In this document: positions 26,499-36,130 of the stretch, in pieces
Position numbering within the stretch: the stretch's first letter is position 1
Layout: each line of letters begins with the position of its first letter
From: Ancalomicrobiaceae bacterium S20
GTDB taxonomy: Bacteria > Pseudomonadota > Alphaproteobacteria > Rhizobiales > Ancalomicrobiaceae
DNA length: 64,000 nucleotides
NCBI GenBank assembly: GCA_040269895.1
Contig: CP158568.1
Span: 4,306,001-4,370,000 of the forward strand
Direction: 5' to 3'
The notes under the pieces: model-generated
Databases searched by the model: none
What the model was told of the DNA's origin: nothing
Seen by the model: only the letters and a program-made list of their open reading frames with translations
Translations under genes and position numbers: made by a program

Positions 26499-27386
26499 TC
26501 AGGCCGCGGCGGCCGGCACCGCGGCGCGGGCGATCGCGACCGTGCGTTCGGCCATCTCGGCATGCAGCCGCTCGACCATGCGGCCTTCGAGCGTGATGAC
26601 GCCCTTGCCGGCGTTCTCGGGCAGTGCGAAGGCGGCGAGGATCTTCTCGGCCCATTCGAGCTCGGTCGCGCTCGGCGAGAACACCTCGTTGGCGACCGCG
26701 ATCTGGCTCGGATGGATCAGCGTCTTGCCGTCCATGCCGAGATCGCGGCCCTGCAGGCACTCGTCGCGGAAGGCTTCCATATCGTCGAAGTCGTTGAAGA
26801 CGCCGTCGATCACGTCGAGGCCATGGGCGCGGGCGGCCTGCACGGTGGTCGACAGCCAGGTGATCATCGGCAACCGGCCGCGCACGATGCGGGCGCGGGT
26901 CTCCTTGGCGAGATCGTTGGTGCCGAGCACGAAGCAGGCGAGCCGGCGGCCGGCCGGCGCCTGCCGGGCCGCGGCGATCGCGCCGGCGTTGAGGATCCCC
27001 ATCGGGGTCTCCATCATGGCCCAGATCTTGGTGTGGTCGGGCGCGCCGAGCATGTCGAGCTTGTCGCCGATCTCGTAGACGTCGTCGGCGAACGAGACCT
27101 TCGGCACCAGGATCGCGTCCGGGCCGAGCTCGGCGGCGACCTTCAGGTCTTCCTTGCCCCAGGGTGTCGACACCGCGTTGACGCGGATGATCACCTCGCG
27201 CGGCCCGTAGCCGCCGGTGCGGAAAGCCTCGGCCACGCGCTCGCGCGCGACTTCCTTGACGTCCGGCGCCACGGAGTCCTCGAGATCGAGGATCAGCGCG
27301 TCGGCGGCGAGGGACTTCGCCTTCTCGAGCGCGCGCACGTTGGCGCCGGGCATGTAGAGCACGCTGCGGCGCGGCCGGATCTGCAT
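26499..27386 (-). CDS. mcl: Malyl-CoA / beta-methylmalyl-CoA lyase (CitE-like)
   Basis: A 295-residue HpcH/HpaI-CitE family lyase. Motifs: RRSVLYMPGANVRALEKA, LDLEDSVAPDVKEVAR (metal-binding Glu/Asp), MMETPMGILNA, and GKTLIHPSQIAVANEVF. In the ethylmalonyl-CoA pathway this enzyme splits beta-methylmalyl-CoA to glyoxylate and propionyl-CoA and can make or split malyl-CoA. The assignment is supported by the mesaconyl-CoA hydratase gene 0.7 kb upstream. GGGGAGG precedes the ATG at 27386; a longer upstream frame lacks homology. Confidence 0.85.
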   Translation of the reverse strand: MQIRPRRSVLYMPGANVRALEKAKSLAADALILDLEDSVAPDVKEVARERVAEAFRTGGYGPREVIIRVNAVSTPWGKEDLKVAAELGPDAILVPKVSFADDVYEIGDKLDMLGAPDHTKIWAMMETPMGILNAGAIAAARQAPAGRRLACFVLGTNDLAKETRARIVRGRLPMITWLSTTVQAARAHGLDVIDGVFNDFDDMEAFRDECLQGRDLGMDGKTLIHPSQIAVANEVFSPSATELEWAEKILAAFALPENAGKGVITLEGRMVERLHAEMAERTVAIARAAVPAAAA

Positions 27387-27564
27387 CGGAAAACCTCCCC
27401 CCGGTTCGGCTTGTCGGTTCGGCGCCGTCTGGCGCTGATCTGGTTGGCGCACATTTGACGCTTCTGCGACAAAGCGTAGCGCCCGCCGGATCGTGCCGCA
27501 ATGCACCATTGGGCGCGGCCGGCGCACAGGATCTTTTCCGAAGCGAGGGGTAATCCGGCTTCGT

Positions 27565-27939
27565 CTATTCCGCGCGGATCGAGCCGACGGCGGAAGCGAG
27601 CGCCAGCACGATCCAGGCACCGATCAGAGACGAGCCGCCGGTCGGAGCCGCGTAGGGGAACAGGCCCTGGCCATGGAACACCCGCGCGGCCATGTCGCCG
27701 GCGAACAGGCCGGCGCCGATCGCCATCACGATGCCGATCAGAACGAGCACCAGCCGGCCGCGCTCGCGACGGCGCTCGGCGAGCGCGGCGAGCCCGAGCA
27801 GCGCCGCGGCGTGGACGAGCAGCAGTTCCGCGCCGCTCGCCAGCATGGCGCCGCCGGGGACGTGGCTCGCCGCCGCAGCGGCAGCGACGCCGGCGGCGCC
27901 GAGGAGGCCGGCGAGGACGAGGAGCAGACGCGAATTCAT
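27565..27939 (-). CDS. DUF423 membrane protein
   Basis: A 124-residue inner-membrane protein with four predicted spans; the N-terminal LLLVLAGLLGAAGVAAAAAASH and the later GQGLFPYAAPTGG and IGAWIVLALASA are typical of DUF423 (YwdK-like) proteins. Function unknown. It lies between the mesaconyl-CoA hydratase and malyl-CoA lyase genes on the same strand, but may be a bystander. Confidence 0.8.
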   Translation of the reverse strand: MNSRLLLVLAGLLGAAGVAAAAAASHVPGGAMLASGAELLLVHAAALLGLAALAERRRERGRLVLVLIGIVMAIGAGLFAGDMAARVFHGQGLFPYAAPTGGSSLIGAWIVLALASAVGSIRAE

Positions 27940-28054
27940 GGGGAACTCCCGATGGCTGATGTCGGGAACCTAGGGCGCGGGCCGGGCCGGGAAACCGGTC
28001 CGGCCGCAGAATGGCCATGCGCAGGTCGGGTCTCGGGTGCGCGCCGCCCGCCGC

Positions 28055-29122
28055 TCAGCGCGGCATCAGCACCCAGTAGTCGAGATCGAGGATCACGGCC
28101 GGATCGTATTCCTTGCCGTCGGCGCCATAGAGCGGGAAATCGTTGGTCGGCCGGTCCTTGGTCGCGATCGTGCGCAGGCGCAGCGCGCCGACGTCGTCGC
28201 GGCCGGGCAGTTCGGCGGTCTCCAGTACCTGCGACCACGCGAAGACCGTGCAGCCGGCGAACAGCGGCGCGACATGGCGGCCGCCGTTGATCGCCGCGAC
28301 GTGAAAGGCATTGGCGAGGCCGTTGAACGACAGCGCGCGGGCGAGGCTGATCACGTGGCCGCCGTAGATCAGCCGTCGGCCGAAGCGACCCTGTCCCTCG
28401 GTCCACTGGTTGAAGTGCACCTTGGCGGTGTTCTGGAACAGGCGGGTCGCCATCTGGTGCTCGGCCTCCTCGACGGTCATGCCGTCGACGTGGTCGATCA
28501 TTTCGCCGGCCTGATAGTCCGACCAGCTGTGGCGCGAACCGGCGAGGACGCCGTCATAGGCGCTCGGGTCGATCACCGGCACGGCGCCGCCGATCTGCGC
28601 CGGGGTCAGCGCCGAGGGCAGCTCGGGCACCTTCTGGTCGGCGACGACCGCCTTCTCGTCGAGCTTGCGAACCATGACCCAGCGGACATAGTCGAGCACT
28701 TCCGCGCCATGCTGGTTGTAGCCGGTCGAGCGGACGTAGACGACGCCGGTCTTGCCGTTGGAATTCTCCTTGAGGCCGATGACCTCGGAGACCGTCGACA
28801 GCGTGTCGCCCGGATAGACCGGCGCCAGGAACCGGCAGCCGGCATAGCCGAGATTGGCGACCGCGTTGAGCGAGATGTCGGGCACGGTCTTGCCGAACAC
28901 GACGTGGAAGACCAGGAGGTCGTCGAGCGGCGCGTGCGGGTAGCCGATCGCCTTGGCGAAGGCGTCGGAGGACTGGACGGCGAAGCGGTTGCCGTAGAGC
29001 GCGGTGTAGAGCGCGGCGTCGCCGGTCGTGACCGTGCGCGGCGTCGCGTGGCGGATCACCTGGCCGAGCCGGAAATCCTCGAAGTAGTTGCCGGGGTTGG
29101 TCTTCGGCTTCGTTCCGCTCAT
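28055..29122 (-). CDS. mch: Mesaconyl-CoA hydratase (MaoC family)
   Basis: A 355-residue double hot-dog hydratase. It has GNYFEDFRLGQVIRHATPRT at the N-terminus, GDAALYTALYGNRFAVQ, and GRRLIYGGHVISLARALSFN in the second half. It would hydrate mesaconyl-C1-CoA to beta-methylmalyl-CoA in the ethylmalonyl-CoA pathway, which replaces the glyoxylate shunt in organisms that grow on C1 or C2 compounds without isocitrate lyase. The start at 29122 (MSGTKPKTNPG) fits the family. The malyl-CoA lyase gene lies downstream on the same strand. Confidence 0.88.
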   Translation of the reverse strand: MSGTKPKTNPGNYFEDFRLGQVIRHATPRTVTTGDAALYTALYGNRFAVQSSDAFAKAIGYPHAPLDDLLVFHVVFGKTVPDISLNAVANLGYAGCRFLAPVYPGDTLSTVSEVIGLKENSNGKTGVVYVRSTGYNQHGAEVLDYVRWVMVRKLDEKAVVADQKVPELPSALTPAQIGGAVPVIDPSAYDGVLAGSRHSWSDYQAGEMIDHVDGMTVEEAEHQMATRLFQNTAKVHFNQWTEGQGRFGRRLIYGGHVISLARALSFNGLANAFHVAAINGGRHVAPLFAGCTVFAWSQVLETAELPGRDDVGALRLRTIATKDRPTNDFPLYGADGKEYDPAVILDLDYWVLMPR

Positions 29123-29305
29123 GGTCCATCCGCTCCTGTTCAATCCGCTCCCGGCCGCGCATCGTGATCGAGGGGGTCGTCGCGGTCTTGGCGTGAAGCG
29201 TCGCGGGAGTAAAGGCCTTCCAAGGTCTGAGAGCCGCGACGGCGCGCCGCGCCCTCGGGGGCGGCTGCGCCCTGGCGATGCCGCGCGGCGCAATGCCACG
29301 CGGGT

Positions 29306-30103
29306 TCAGGCCCAGATCGCGATCGGGCGGCCGCGTTCGTCGCGACCGGGCGGGTTCGGGAACGGCGTCGCCTCGCTTCTGGCGATGCGTTCGGCGATCA
29401 GCGACACGACCGCGGCGTCGAGGAGATCGTCCGGGCCGACGCCGCGCGGCCGCGGCCCTTCGAGCAGCGCGCGCGGCAGGCCGTGGCGAACGAGCAGGTC
29501 GACGCGTTCCGCGAGGCCGGGCGGGTTCGGCCGGCTCTTGACCTTCTTCGGCAAGGGCATCGCCCGCTCGCCGTTCAGGCGCCAGAAGGCGACCTCGGGA
29601 TGGACTTCAAACACCCGGCCAGCGAGATCCCGTTCGTCGAACAGCGCGTCCATCTCGCGGATCTTCGGGAACAGGTAGAAGCACTGCTTCGAGACCTTGC
29701 GCGGCGGCTCGGAGGTCTCGGCCGCGACCCGGCAGGCGGCGGCGTAGCCCGCGTCGTCGGGCAGGCCGATACCGGCCTCGACCGCGGCGCGGCTCGGCAC
29801 CGTGAACACCGACGATTGCCGCTCGCCGAGAAAGGCGCGAACCAGCCGTTCCGGGCCGCGGCCGCCGGGGCCACTGCGGTCGGGCAGGCCGATCGGCATG
29901 TCGACGCCGACCACGGCCGGGTCGTTGCCGTCGGCGAGGATCTCGGTGAAGCGCGCGTGAACCTTCGCTTCGGGCGGTCGGTCGGTGCCGGGCCAGCGGT
30001 AGACCGCGATCCAGCCGGCCGGGCAGCCATCGACGCCGGCGACGGCGCGGCCGGGTGTCCAGGCGGGGATCGGATGGTCGGGCGCGGGGGCGCGGTCGGT
30101 CAT
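29306..30103 (-). CDS. DUF429 family protein (RNase H-like fold predicted)
   Basis: A 265-residue protein with AVAGVDGCPAGWIAVY near the start, VVGVDMPIGLPD with a conserved Asp, VFEVHPEVAFWRLNG, and GPDDLLDAAVVSLIAERIA at the end, all typical of DUF429, a group predicted to have an RNase H-like nuclease fold. Its activity is unknown. The ATG overlaps the stop of pdxY by four bases, so the two are probably translated together. Confidence 0.82.
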   Translation of the reverse strand: MTDRAPAPDHPIPAWTPGRAVAGVDGCPAGWIAVYRWPGTDRPPEAKVHARFTEILADGNDPAVVGVDMPIGLPDRSGPGGRGPERLVRAFLGERQSSVFTVPSRAAVEAGIGLPDDAGYAAACRVAAETSEPPRKVSKQCFYLFPKIREMDALFDERDLAGRVFEVHPEVAFWRLNGERAMPLPKKVKSRPNPPGLAERVDLLVRHGLPRALLEGPRPRGVGPDDLLDAAVVSLIAERIARSEATPFPNPPGRDERGRPIAIWA

Positions 30104-31050
30104 TTCGCGCGCGGCTTCGGCGTCGCGATGGCGCGGACCGTCACCTGCGCCATCGGGTGCAGGATTGTGTCCTGCTCGGCGGCGAGCACCAGCTCATCGG
30201 AGCCGGCGCGGACGCTGCGGGCGACCATCTCGAACACGGCGCCGAGCGCGCGCGGCAGCGCTGCTTCCGAGGTCATGCCGTCGAGCCGGCGCGCCAGGAA
30301 GGTCGCGGCGAGCAGGTCGCCGGTGCCGTTCGGCGCGCCTTCGACCAGCGGATGCTCGGCCTGCAGGCAGCGGGTCGCCTCGACGAGCAGCGTCGCGACC
30401 GAGCGATGCATCATCGCTGGCGCGGACGTGACCAGCACCGTGCCGGGTCCGAGCGCGCGCGCCGCCGCGATGGCCTCCGCCGTCGAGCCGACCGGCAGGC
30501 CGGAGAGCCAGCCGGCCTCGAAGCGGTTCGGCGTCGCGATGTCGGCGAGCGGCATCAGCCGGTCGCGGATCGCGATCGCGGTCGCTTCGGGCAGATAGAG
30601 GCCGCCGGAGCCGTCGGGCTTCTGGTCGCCGATCACCGGGTCGCAGAGATAGAGCGCGTCGGGCCGCGCGGCCTTGATCGCCGCGACCAGTCCGGCCGCC
30701 GCCTCGACCTGTTCGGCCGAGCCGAAATAGCCGGTCAGCACCGCGCCGACCTCGCCGAGCCAGGGCGCGCGGGCGAGATCGGCGGCGAGCGCGGCAAAGG
30801 CATCGGCCGGCGGGACGTGGCGGCTCGCCCGGCCGTGACCCGGGTGCCAGGGCAGCAGCACGGTCGGCAGGAACCAGACCGGAAACCCCATGCGCTCCAG
30901 CGCGAAGACGACCGCGCGGCCGCCGACGCTGCCGCGCGCGACCAGGCTCGACAGCACGACCACGGCCGGGCGGCCGGCGGGCGCGGAGCGGGCGCTGGGC
31001 GCGTCTGGGGTGGTCGCAGTGGCGGATGCCGGCGGAGTGGCGCCTTCCAT
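30100..31050 (-). CDS. pdxY: Pyridoxal kinase
   Basis: A 316-residue ribokinase-fold kinase that phosphorylates pyridoxal in the B6 salvage route. Motifs: SLVARGSVGGRAVVFALERMG, YLCDPVIGDQKPDG (substrate/metal site), IATPNRFEAGWLSG, and NGTGDLLAATFLARR with the catalytic Asp and anion hole. The first 25 residues are Ala/Pro-rich; ATG 31050 is chosen, though a later start is possible. It is coupled to the DUF429 gene downstream. Confidence 0.9.
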   Translation of the reverse strand: MEGATPPASATATTPDAPSARSAPAGRPAVVVLSSLVARGSVGGRAVVFALERMGFPVWFLPTVLLPWHPGHGRASRHVPPADAFAALAADLARAPWLGEVGAVLTGYFGSAEQVEAAAGLVAAIKAARPDALYLCDPVIGDQKPDGSGGLYLPEATAIAIRDRLMPLADIATPNRFEAGWLSGLPVGSTAEAIAAARALGPGTVLVTSAPAMMHRSVATLLVEATRCLQAEHPLVEGAPNGTGDLLAATFLARRLDGMTSEAALPRALGAVFEMVARSVRAGSDELVLAAEQDTILHPMAQVTVRAIATPKPRAK

Positions 31051-31194
31051 GGGGCAGGATCCCGGTTCGAACGGTCGTGGCCACGCTTGTCGCGGCAATT
31101 GCCCGGCCGGGCAAGGGGCCGCGACGCTGATCCGGACCGGCGGTCCGTCACGATCGTAGCAGCGGCGCGCCTCCGCGCCTCGGCCGCCGGCGCG

Positions 31195-32367
31195 TCAGAT
31201 CACGTTGAGCTCGAACACCGGCTCCTTGCGCGCGATCCGGTCCCAGCCGAACAGCGTGAGATCGAGGCTCTGGAACCGGCCGTGCACGATCAGCTCGGCG
31301 ACCGCGCGGCCGGCGGCGGGGGCCTGCTGCAGGCCGTGGCCGGAAAAGCCGTTGGCGAACAGGAAGTTCGAGACGTCCGGATGCGGGCCGATCACGGCGT
31401 TCTGGTCGAGCGTGTTGTAGTCGTAGTGGCCGGCCCAGGCGCGGACGAGCTTCAGGCTCTCCATCGCCGGCACGCGAGTGGCGAGCGCGGGCCAGATCAC
31501 ATCCTCGTAGAGCGCGTAATCGACATCGAAATCGCCGTCGGCGCGCGGATCGGCGTCCTCGGCCGGCGAGACGCCGCAGATGTGGTACTCGCCCTCGGGG
31601 CGGATGTAGACGCCGGTCGCATCGATCAGCATCGGCATGTCGGGCAGCGGCGTGCGGCAATGCACGACGAAGACGCAGCGCTTGCGCGGCTCGACCGGCA
31701 GGGCGAGGCCCGCGAGCGCGGCGACATCGCCGCCGGCGGGGCCGGCGGCATTGACCAGCACGCCGCAGCCGATGCGGCGGCCGTCGGCGAGCGTCACCGC
31801 GGAGACTTTCGCGCCGGTCTTCTCGATGCCGGCGACCGTGCCTTGCGTATAGGTAGCGCCGGCGGCGCGGGCGCCCTTGCGGATCAGGTCGAGCAGCATG
31901 TGCGCGTCGAACCAGCCCTCGCCGGTCTGGCCGAAGGCGGCGAGCGCCACGTCGTCGAGCGACATCCACGGATAGCGCTCGGCGAGTGCTCCGGGCTCGA
32001 TCAGCACGATATCGGCGCCTTCGGCGGCCTGGACGCGGTGGTTCTGCTCGAGCACGGCGCGGCCGGCGGCGCTGGCGAGCACCAGATAGCCGCCCTCGCG
32101 GAAGCCGACGTCGGCATCGGCGCCGAAACGGGCCTTCAGATCCTTGATGAAGGAGACGCCGAAGCGCGACAGGCGGATGTTCTCGGCGGTCGAGAACTGC
32201 TGGCGGATCGAGGCGGCGGAGAGCGTCGTCGAGGATCGTGCGTAGGTCGGGTCCTTCTCGACCACGAGCACGGAGCCGGCGAAGCCGAGCTCGTGCTTGA
32301 GGAAATAGGCGACCGACGAACCGACGATCGCTCCACCGACGACGACAACGTCGTAATGCTCGGACAT
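31195..32367 (-). CDS. FAD-dependent oxidoreductase, DAO/glycine oxidase family
   Basis: A 390-residue flavoprotein. The N-terminal dinucleotide-binding loop VVVVGGAIVGSSVAYFL and VEKDPTYARSSTTLSAASIRQ are typical of the D-amino-acid oxidase/sarcosine oxidase superfamily; GHGLQQAPAAGRAVAELI is the C-terminal FAD contact. It probably oxidises the C-N bond of a small amine or amino acid to an imine with release of hydrogen peroxide or electron transfer. Substrate not known. It stands 144 bases upstream of pdxY on the same strand, with no obvious functional link. Confidence 0.88.
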   Translation of the reverse strand: MSEHYDVVVVGGAIVGSSVAYFLKHELGFAGSVLVVEKDPTYARSSTTLSAASIRQQFSTAENIRLSRFGVSFIKDLKARFGADADVGFREGGYLVLASAAGRAVLEQNHRVQAAEGADIVLIEPGALAERYPWMSLDDVALAAFGQTGEGWFDAHMLLDLIRKGARAAGATYTQGTVAGIEKTGAKVSAVTLADGRRIGCGVLVNAAGPAGGDVAALAGLALPVEPRKRCVFVVHCRTPLPDMPMLIDATGVYIRPEGEYHICGVSPAEDADPRADGDFDVDYALYEDVIWPALATRVPAMESLKLVRAWAGHYDYNTLDQNAVIGPHPDVSNFLFANGFSGHGLQQAPAAGRAVAELIVHGRFQSLDLTLFGWDRIARKEPVFELNVI

Positions 32368-32553
32368 CGCACACGAACTCCACTGAGACGATCTGCTGAG
32401 AAGATCTGGCCCGCGGGCTCCGTCACGAGGGGGCGGTCACCGGGGTCTTGTACGGGCGTTCAACCTAGTTCAACCGGGCCGCCGGAGCCATGCCCGTGTC
32501 GCAGAGCCGAGGCGGCGTCGGCGGTGGTGCCGCGCCCCGCACAGGATTGGGCG

Positions 32554-33254
32554 TCACCGCCGGGTGCGTTCGACCACCGACGCGCGTGGCCGGGCGACGC
32601 CGACGATCGGGCGGTCCGGGATCGTCGGATCGGCGGCTCGCGCGACGGGCGGTTGCGGGGCAGGCGTCTGGTCGATCGTGGGCACGGACGTCTTCTGCGG
32701 CATCGGACGCGGCGTCTCGGTGCGTGGGGCGGGCGGGGGCGTCACCGGCTCGGGCGGCGGTGCCGGATAGCGCTCGGGGTCGGGCCGGCCGGCGCCTCGG
32801 TCGCCGGCTTGCGCCGGAACAGGCCGGCGCCGTGTCCGGCGACGATCCAGTAGACGAGCGCGCCCGCGATACCGGCGGCGATCGCCGGCTTCATCGCGCC
32901 GGGCACGTTGCCGAAGGTGTTCAGAAAGGCCGCGTAGCCGACCGCGCCGCCGGCGGTCAGGTGGATCAGGATCGACCGGACCGACAGGATCTCGGTCAGG
33001 ATCGCGAAGATCAGCCAGTAGCCGGCGGCGAAACTGGCCATCGGCAGGGCGTAATCGGCCGTGAAGGCGCCGAGCCGGTCGAACTCGCGCGCCATGCGGA
33101 GCAGCAGTTCCTCGGGCGTACGGGCCGGGAAACTCGACTGGAGCGGCAGGATGCGGTTGCCGACGAACAGCGTCAGGCCGGCGACGAGACCGGCGAGATA
33201 GAAGCCGATCGTCACCATGATCAGCCGCCAGATGATCCGGAACAGCGCGCCCAT
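32554..33254 (-). pseudogene. Small membrane protein with Pro-rich tail, frameshifted
   Basis: The main frame from 33254 encodes three to four membrane spans (start MGALFRIIWRLIMVTIGFYL, later ASFAAGYWLIFAILTEIL and AGIAGALVYWIVAGHG) and then a short Arg-rich end. In another frame the tail continues as a Pro/Thr-rich segment (PPPAPRTETPRPMPQ) to 32554. One missing base near 32782-32786 explains the split; corrected length is 233 residues. GAGGAAGGG precedes the ATG. Function unknown. The protein at 33384-33893 has a similar layout. Confidence 0.65.
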
Positions 33255-33383
33255 GACATCCCTTCCTCGGCCCGGTGCCGGGTCGACCACCGCTCAGCGG
33301 GACGGCCCCCGTGCGGGACGGAAGGTCGGACGGATCCGTGGCAGAGGCAAGGCCGAAACCGCGTCAGCGGCGCGGTTCATCTT

Positions 33384-33893
33384 TCAGAGCGTCGGTTCGC
33401 GCCGATGGCCGGCCTCGGCCAGCGAGGCCGGCGGCGGAGGCGGCAGCGGGCGAACCGCGACCAGCCAGTAGAGGAGACCCGCGACCGCGCCGACGCCCGC
33501 GATCGTCGCATAGAGGCCGACCCCGGAGCTTGCGCCGCCACGGATCAGGGCGGCGACCAGCTGCGCGCTGGCGCCGGCGAGGGCGCCGAAGCCGAGATAG
33601 GCGAGGGCGCTGCGGATCTGGCGCGTCTCGGCGATCACGATCAGCGCAGCCGAAACCGGCGCGGCGGCGACGAAGCTGGTCAGGAAGGCGAAGAGAACGA
33701 CGATGCCGACGTCCGACAGGCCCATCGTGCGCACGACCTTGTCGGAGCCGAGCACGGCGGCGTCGCGCAGGATCAGTGCCAGCGGCAGCAGGATCGCGGC
33801 GGCGAGGCAGGCGATCGCATAGGCGCCGATCACCGTCCAGAGCCGGCGAATCCGTTCCTGGCCGGGGTTCCGTTTCGCCGCTTCGAAAACCAT
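33384..33893 (-). CDS. Small membrane protein with Pro-rich tail
   Basis: A 169-residue protein with four predicted membrane spans (around residues 20-42, 62-84, 93-112, 125-146) and a short PLPPPPPASLAEAGH tail on the cytoplasmic side. No family recognised. It precedes, on the same strand and 129 bases upstream, another membrane protein with a comparable span pattern and tail (AGLLYWLV here, GALVYWIV there), so they may be paralogues in one transcript. Confidence 0.65.
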   Translation of the reverse strand: MVFEAAKRNPGQERIRRLWTVIGAYAIACLAAAILLPLALILRDAAVLGSDKVVRTMGLSDVGIVVLFAFLTSFVAAAPVSAALIVIAETRQIRSALAYLGFGALAGASAQLVAALIRGGASSGVGLYATIAGVGAVAGLLYWLVAVRPLPPPPPASLAEAGHRREPTL

Positions 33894-34117
33894 GGGCCTT
33901 GCGTCCTCGTGGTTCGATCGCGACGGACGGAGCCCATCCGCCGCGATCGAACCACTCGCTCATTGACGGCGTGACCGGATCGGTCCGATCCCGCGCCTCG
34001 CCCGAATCGGCGATAGCTCGACCGGCATTTTAAGGCGCGATACCACCGGCGGTCGAGACGCGATCGGCGCGGAAGCGGCTCGCGCAACGCCGACATGCAG
34101 ACGGGTGGAGGGGCGGC

Positions 34118-35374
34118 TCAATCCTCGCCGCCGCCGCCGATCATGGCTTCGAGCGCCATGCGCTCGCGCACGCGCAGCCGCTCGGAGGCCGACTTCAGCT
34201 GTCCGCAGGCGGCCAGGATGTCGCGACCGCGCGGCGTGCGGATCGGGCTCGCGTAGCCGGCGCGGTTGACGACCTCGGCGAAGGTCTCGATCTCGTCCCA
34301 GTCCGAGCACTCGTAGGCCGAGCCCGGCCACGGATTGAACGGAATGAGATTGATCTTGGCCGGAATGCCCTTCAGGAGCCGCACCAGCTCGCGCGCGTCG
34401 GCCGGGCTGTCGTTGATGCCCTTCAGCATCACGTATTCGAAGGTGATGCGGCGGGCGTTCGACAGGCCGGGATAGGCGCGGCAGGCGTCGAGCAGCTCGG
34501 CGATCGGATACTTGCGATTGAGCGGCACCAGCTCGTCGCGCAGGTCGTCGCGCACGGCATGGAGCGAGATCGCCAGCATGGTGCCGATCTCGGCCCCGGC
34601 GCGCGGGATCATCGGCACCACGCCGGAGGTCGACAGCGTGATGCGACGCTTCGACAGTGACAGGCCGTCGCCGTCGGAGGCGATCAGCAGTGCTTCGCGG
34701 ACATTGTCGAAATTGTAGAGCGGCTCGCCCATGCCCATCATGACGATGTTGGTGACGAGCCGGCCTTCGCTCGGCAGCAGGCCCTCGGCGTCCTTGCGGG
34801 CGTTGGCCGCGACCTCGGGGAAGTCGCCGAGCCGCTCGCGCGCGACGACGATCTGGGCGACGATCTCCTCGCGGGTCAGGTTGCGGACCAGCTTCTGCGT
34901 GCCGGTGTGGCAGAACGAGCAGGTCAGCGTGCAGCCGACCTGGCTCGAGACGCAGAGCGTGCCGCGGCCTTCCTCGGGGATGTAGACCGTCTCGACCTCG
35001 ACCGGGCGGCCGGCGCCGCGGGCGGGAAACCGGAACAGCCACTTGCGGGTGCCGTCGACCGAAATCTGTTCGGTGACGATCTCCGGGCGGCCGATCGTGT
35101 AGCGCTCGGCGAGCGCGGCGCGCATGTCCTTCGAGACGTTGGTCATCGCATCGAAGGAGGCGGCGCCGCGCAGGTACATCCAGTGCCAGAGCTGGGCCGT
35201 GCGCATGCGGATCTGCCGATCCTCGACGCCGACGTCGGCAAGCGCCTGGCCGAGTTCCTCGCGCGTCATGCCGAGCAGCGAAGGCTTGGCATCGCGCGCG
35301 GGCTGCGCCTCTGCGACCTTCATGATCTGGCTCAGATCGGCACGGTCCTTCGGCAGAAGCGAAACGGTGGCCAT
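34118..35374 (-). CDS. rlmN: 23S rRNA / tRNA adenine C2 methyltransferase RlmN
   Basis: A 418-residue radical-SAM enzyme that methylates A2503 of 23S rRNA and A37 of some tRNAs. The radical-SAM cluster motif [11 protein letters not shown] is present, as are [11 protein letters not shown] upstream of it, [17 protein letters not shown], and the C-terminal [13 protein letters not shown] carrying the methyl-accepting Cys. The start [10 protein letters not shown] at 35374 has GGAAGAG upstream; an ATG 21 bases earlier is also in frame. Slightly longer than average owing to N-terminal residues. Confidence 0.95.
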   Translation of the reverse strand: MATVSLLPKDRADLSQIMKVAEAQPARDAKPSLLGMTREELGQALADVGVEDRQIRMRTAQLWHWMYLRGAASFDAMTNVSKDMRAALAERYTIGRPEIVTEQISVDGTRKWLFRFPARGAGRPVEVETVYIPEEGRGTLCVSSQVGCTLTCSFCHTGTQKLVRNLTREEIVAQIVVARERLGDFPEVAANARKDAEGLLPSEGRLVTNIVMMGMGEPLYNFDNVREALLIASDGDGLSLSKRRITLSTSGVVPMIPRAGAEIGTMLAISLHAVRDDLRDELVPLNRKYPIAELLDACRAYPGLSNARRITFEYVMLKGINDSPADARELVRLLKGIPAKINLIPFNPWPGSAYECSDWDEIETFAEVVNRAGYASPIRTPRGRDILAACGQLKSASERLRVRERMALEAMIGGGGED

Positions 35375-35494
35375 CGGCAGAACTCTTCCTGGCATCGCCC
35401 GTGACCTGGTCGACGGAGCGCCATCGGCCGCGAGCGCGGGGACCAGCGGTCCTGCGCGGCGCCGACATCGAGGCGCGTCACGGCGGTTGCAACG

Positions 35495-35524
35495 AAAAAA
35501 GGGCGGAGGGGAGGCCCCTCCGCC
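35495..35524 (-). terminator. Rho-independent terminator after ialB
   Basis: On the minus strand GGCGGAGGGG, loop CCT, CCCCTCCGCC is followed by CTTTTTTCG. A 10-bp stem plus a six-T run, 90 bases beyond the stop of the IalB-family gene. Confidence 0.88.
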
Positions 35525-35614
35525 TGTTTCGTCATCCTATAGCCGATTATGGCGCCGATCGGAAGTGTCGCGCCGGACGGGCGACGTTTTCCGAGCCCGC
35601 CCGTCCGGTCGGGC

Positions 35615-36130
35615 CTACTTGCAGCCCTTGCCGATCGCGTCGAGCATTTCGCCGAAGCCGGCGAGCGAGAAGGCATAGGTCGTGGTGTTGCCGCGGCCGG
35701 ACTGGCCCTGCGCCGACATCTTCTTCCCCTTCTTCATCGCATCCACCAGCTTGGCTTCCTCGGTCGCATTCTCGAACCAGGCACCGTCGCCGCGCGTGAA
35801 CAGGGTGAACTTCTTGCCGTCGATGTCGACGGTCAGCTTGCTGCCTTCCTTGAACGGATAGCCGACCTGGATGCTCGGCTCGTTGCGCACGTGCTCGCCC
35901 GGTCGGGTCGAGACGAAGAAGAAGACGTCGCCATGATTGAGCCCGTTCGGCTCCATCTTCTGGGGTTTGGTCAGCGCGTAGCAGACCTTGCCCTTGGCTC
36001 CGGTGGCGGAAACCGCCTTCCAATCCTTCGATTCGGCGAGTTGGTAGGGCGTTGCGGCCTGGGCCAGGGCCGCGGCCGTGCCGGCGAGCAGCAAGGCGGC
36101 GGCGAGCCCGATCGGACGAACGGTCCACAT
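35615..36130 (-). CDS. Invasion-associated locus B (IalB) family protein
   Basis: A 171-residue exported protein: signal peptide of about 25 residues (MWTVRPIGLAAALLLAGTAA), then the IalB fold with KDWKAVSATGAKGKVCYALT, GDVFFFVSTRPGE, SIQVGYPFKEGSK and FSLAGFGEMLDAIGKGC. Named for the Bartonella ialB invasion locus, but widespread in free-living Hyphomicrobiales, where its role is unknown; periplasmic location is likely. The two cysteines (in GKVCYA and GKGCK) could bond. Followed by a strong terminator. Confidence 0.85.
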   Translation of the reverse strand: MWTVRPIGLAAALLLAGTAAALAQAATPYQLAESKDWKAVSATGAKGKVCYALTKPQKMEPNGLNHGDVFFFVSTRPGEHVRNEPSIQVGYPFKEGSKLTVDIDGKKFTLFTRGDGAWFENATEEAKLVDAMKKGKKMSAQGQSGRGNTTTYAFSLAGFGEMLDAIGKGCK

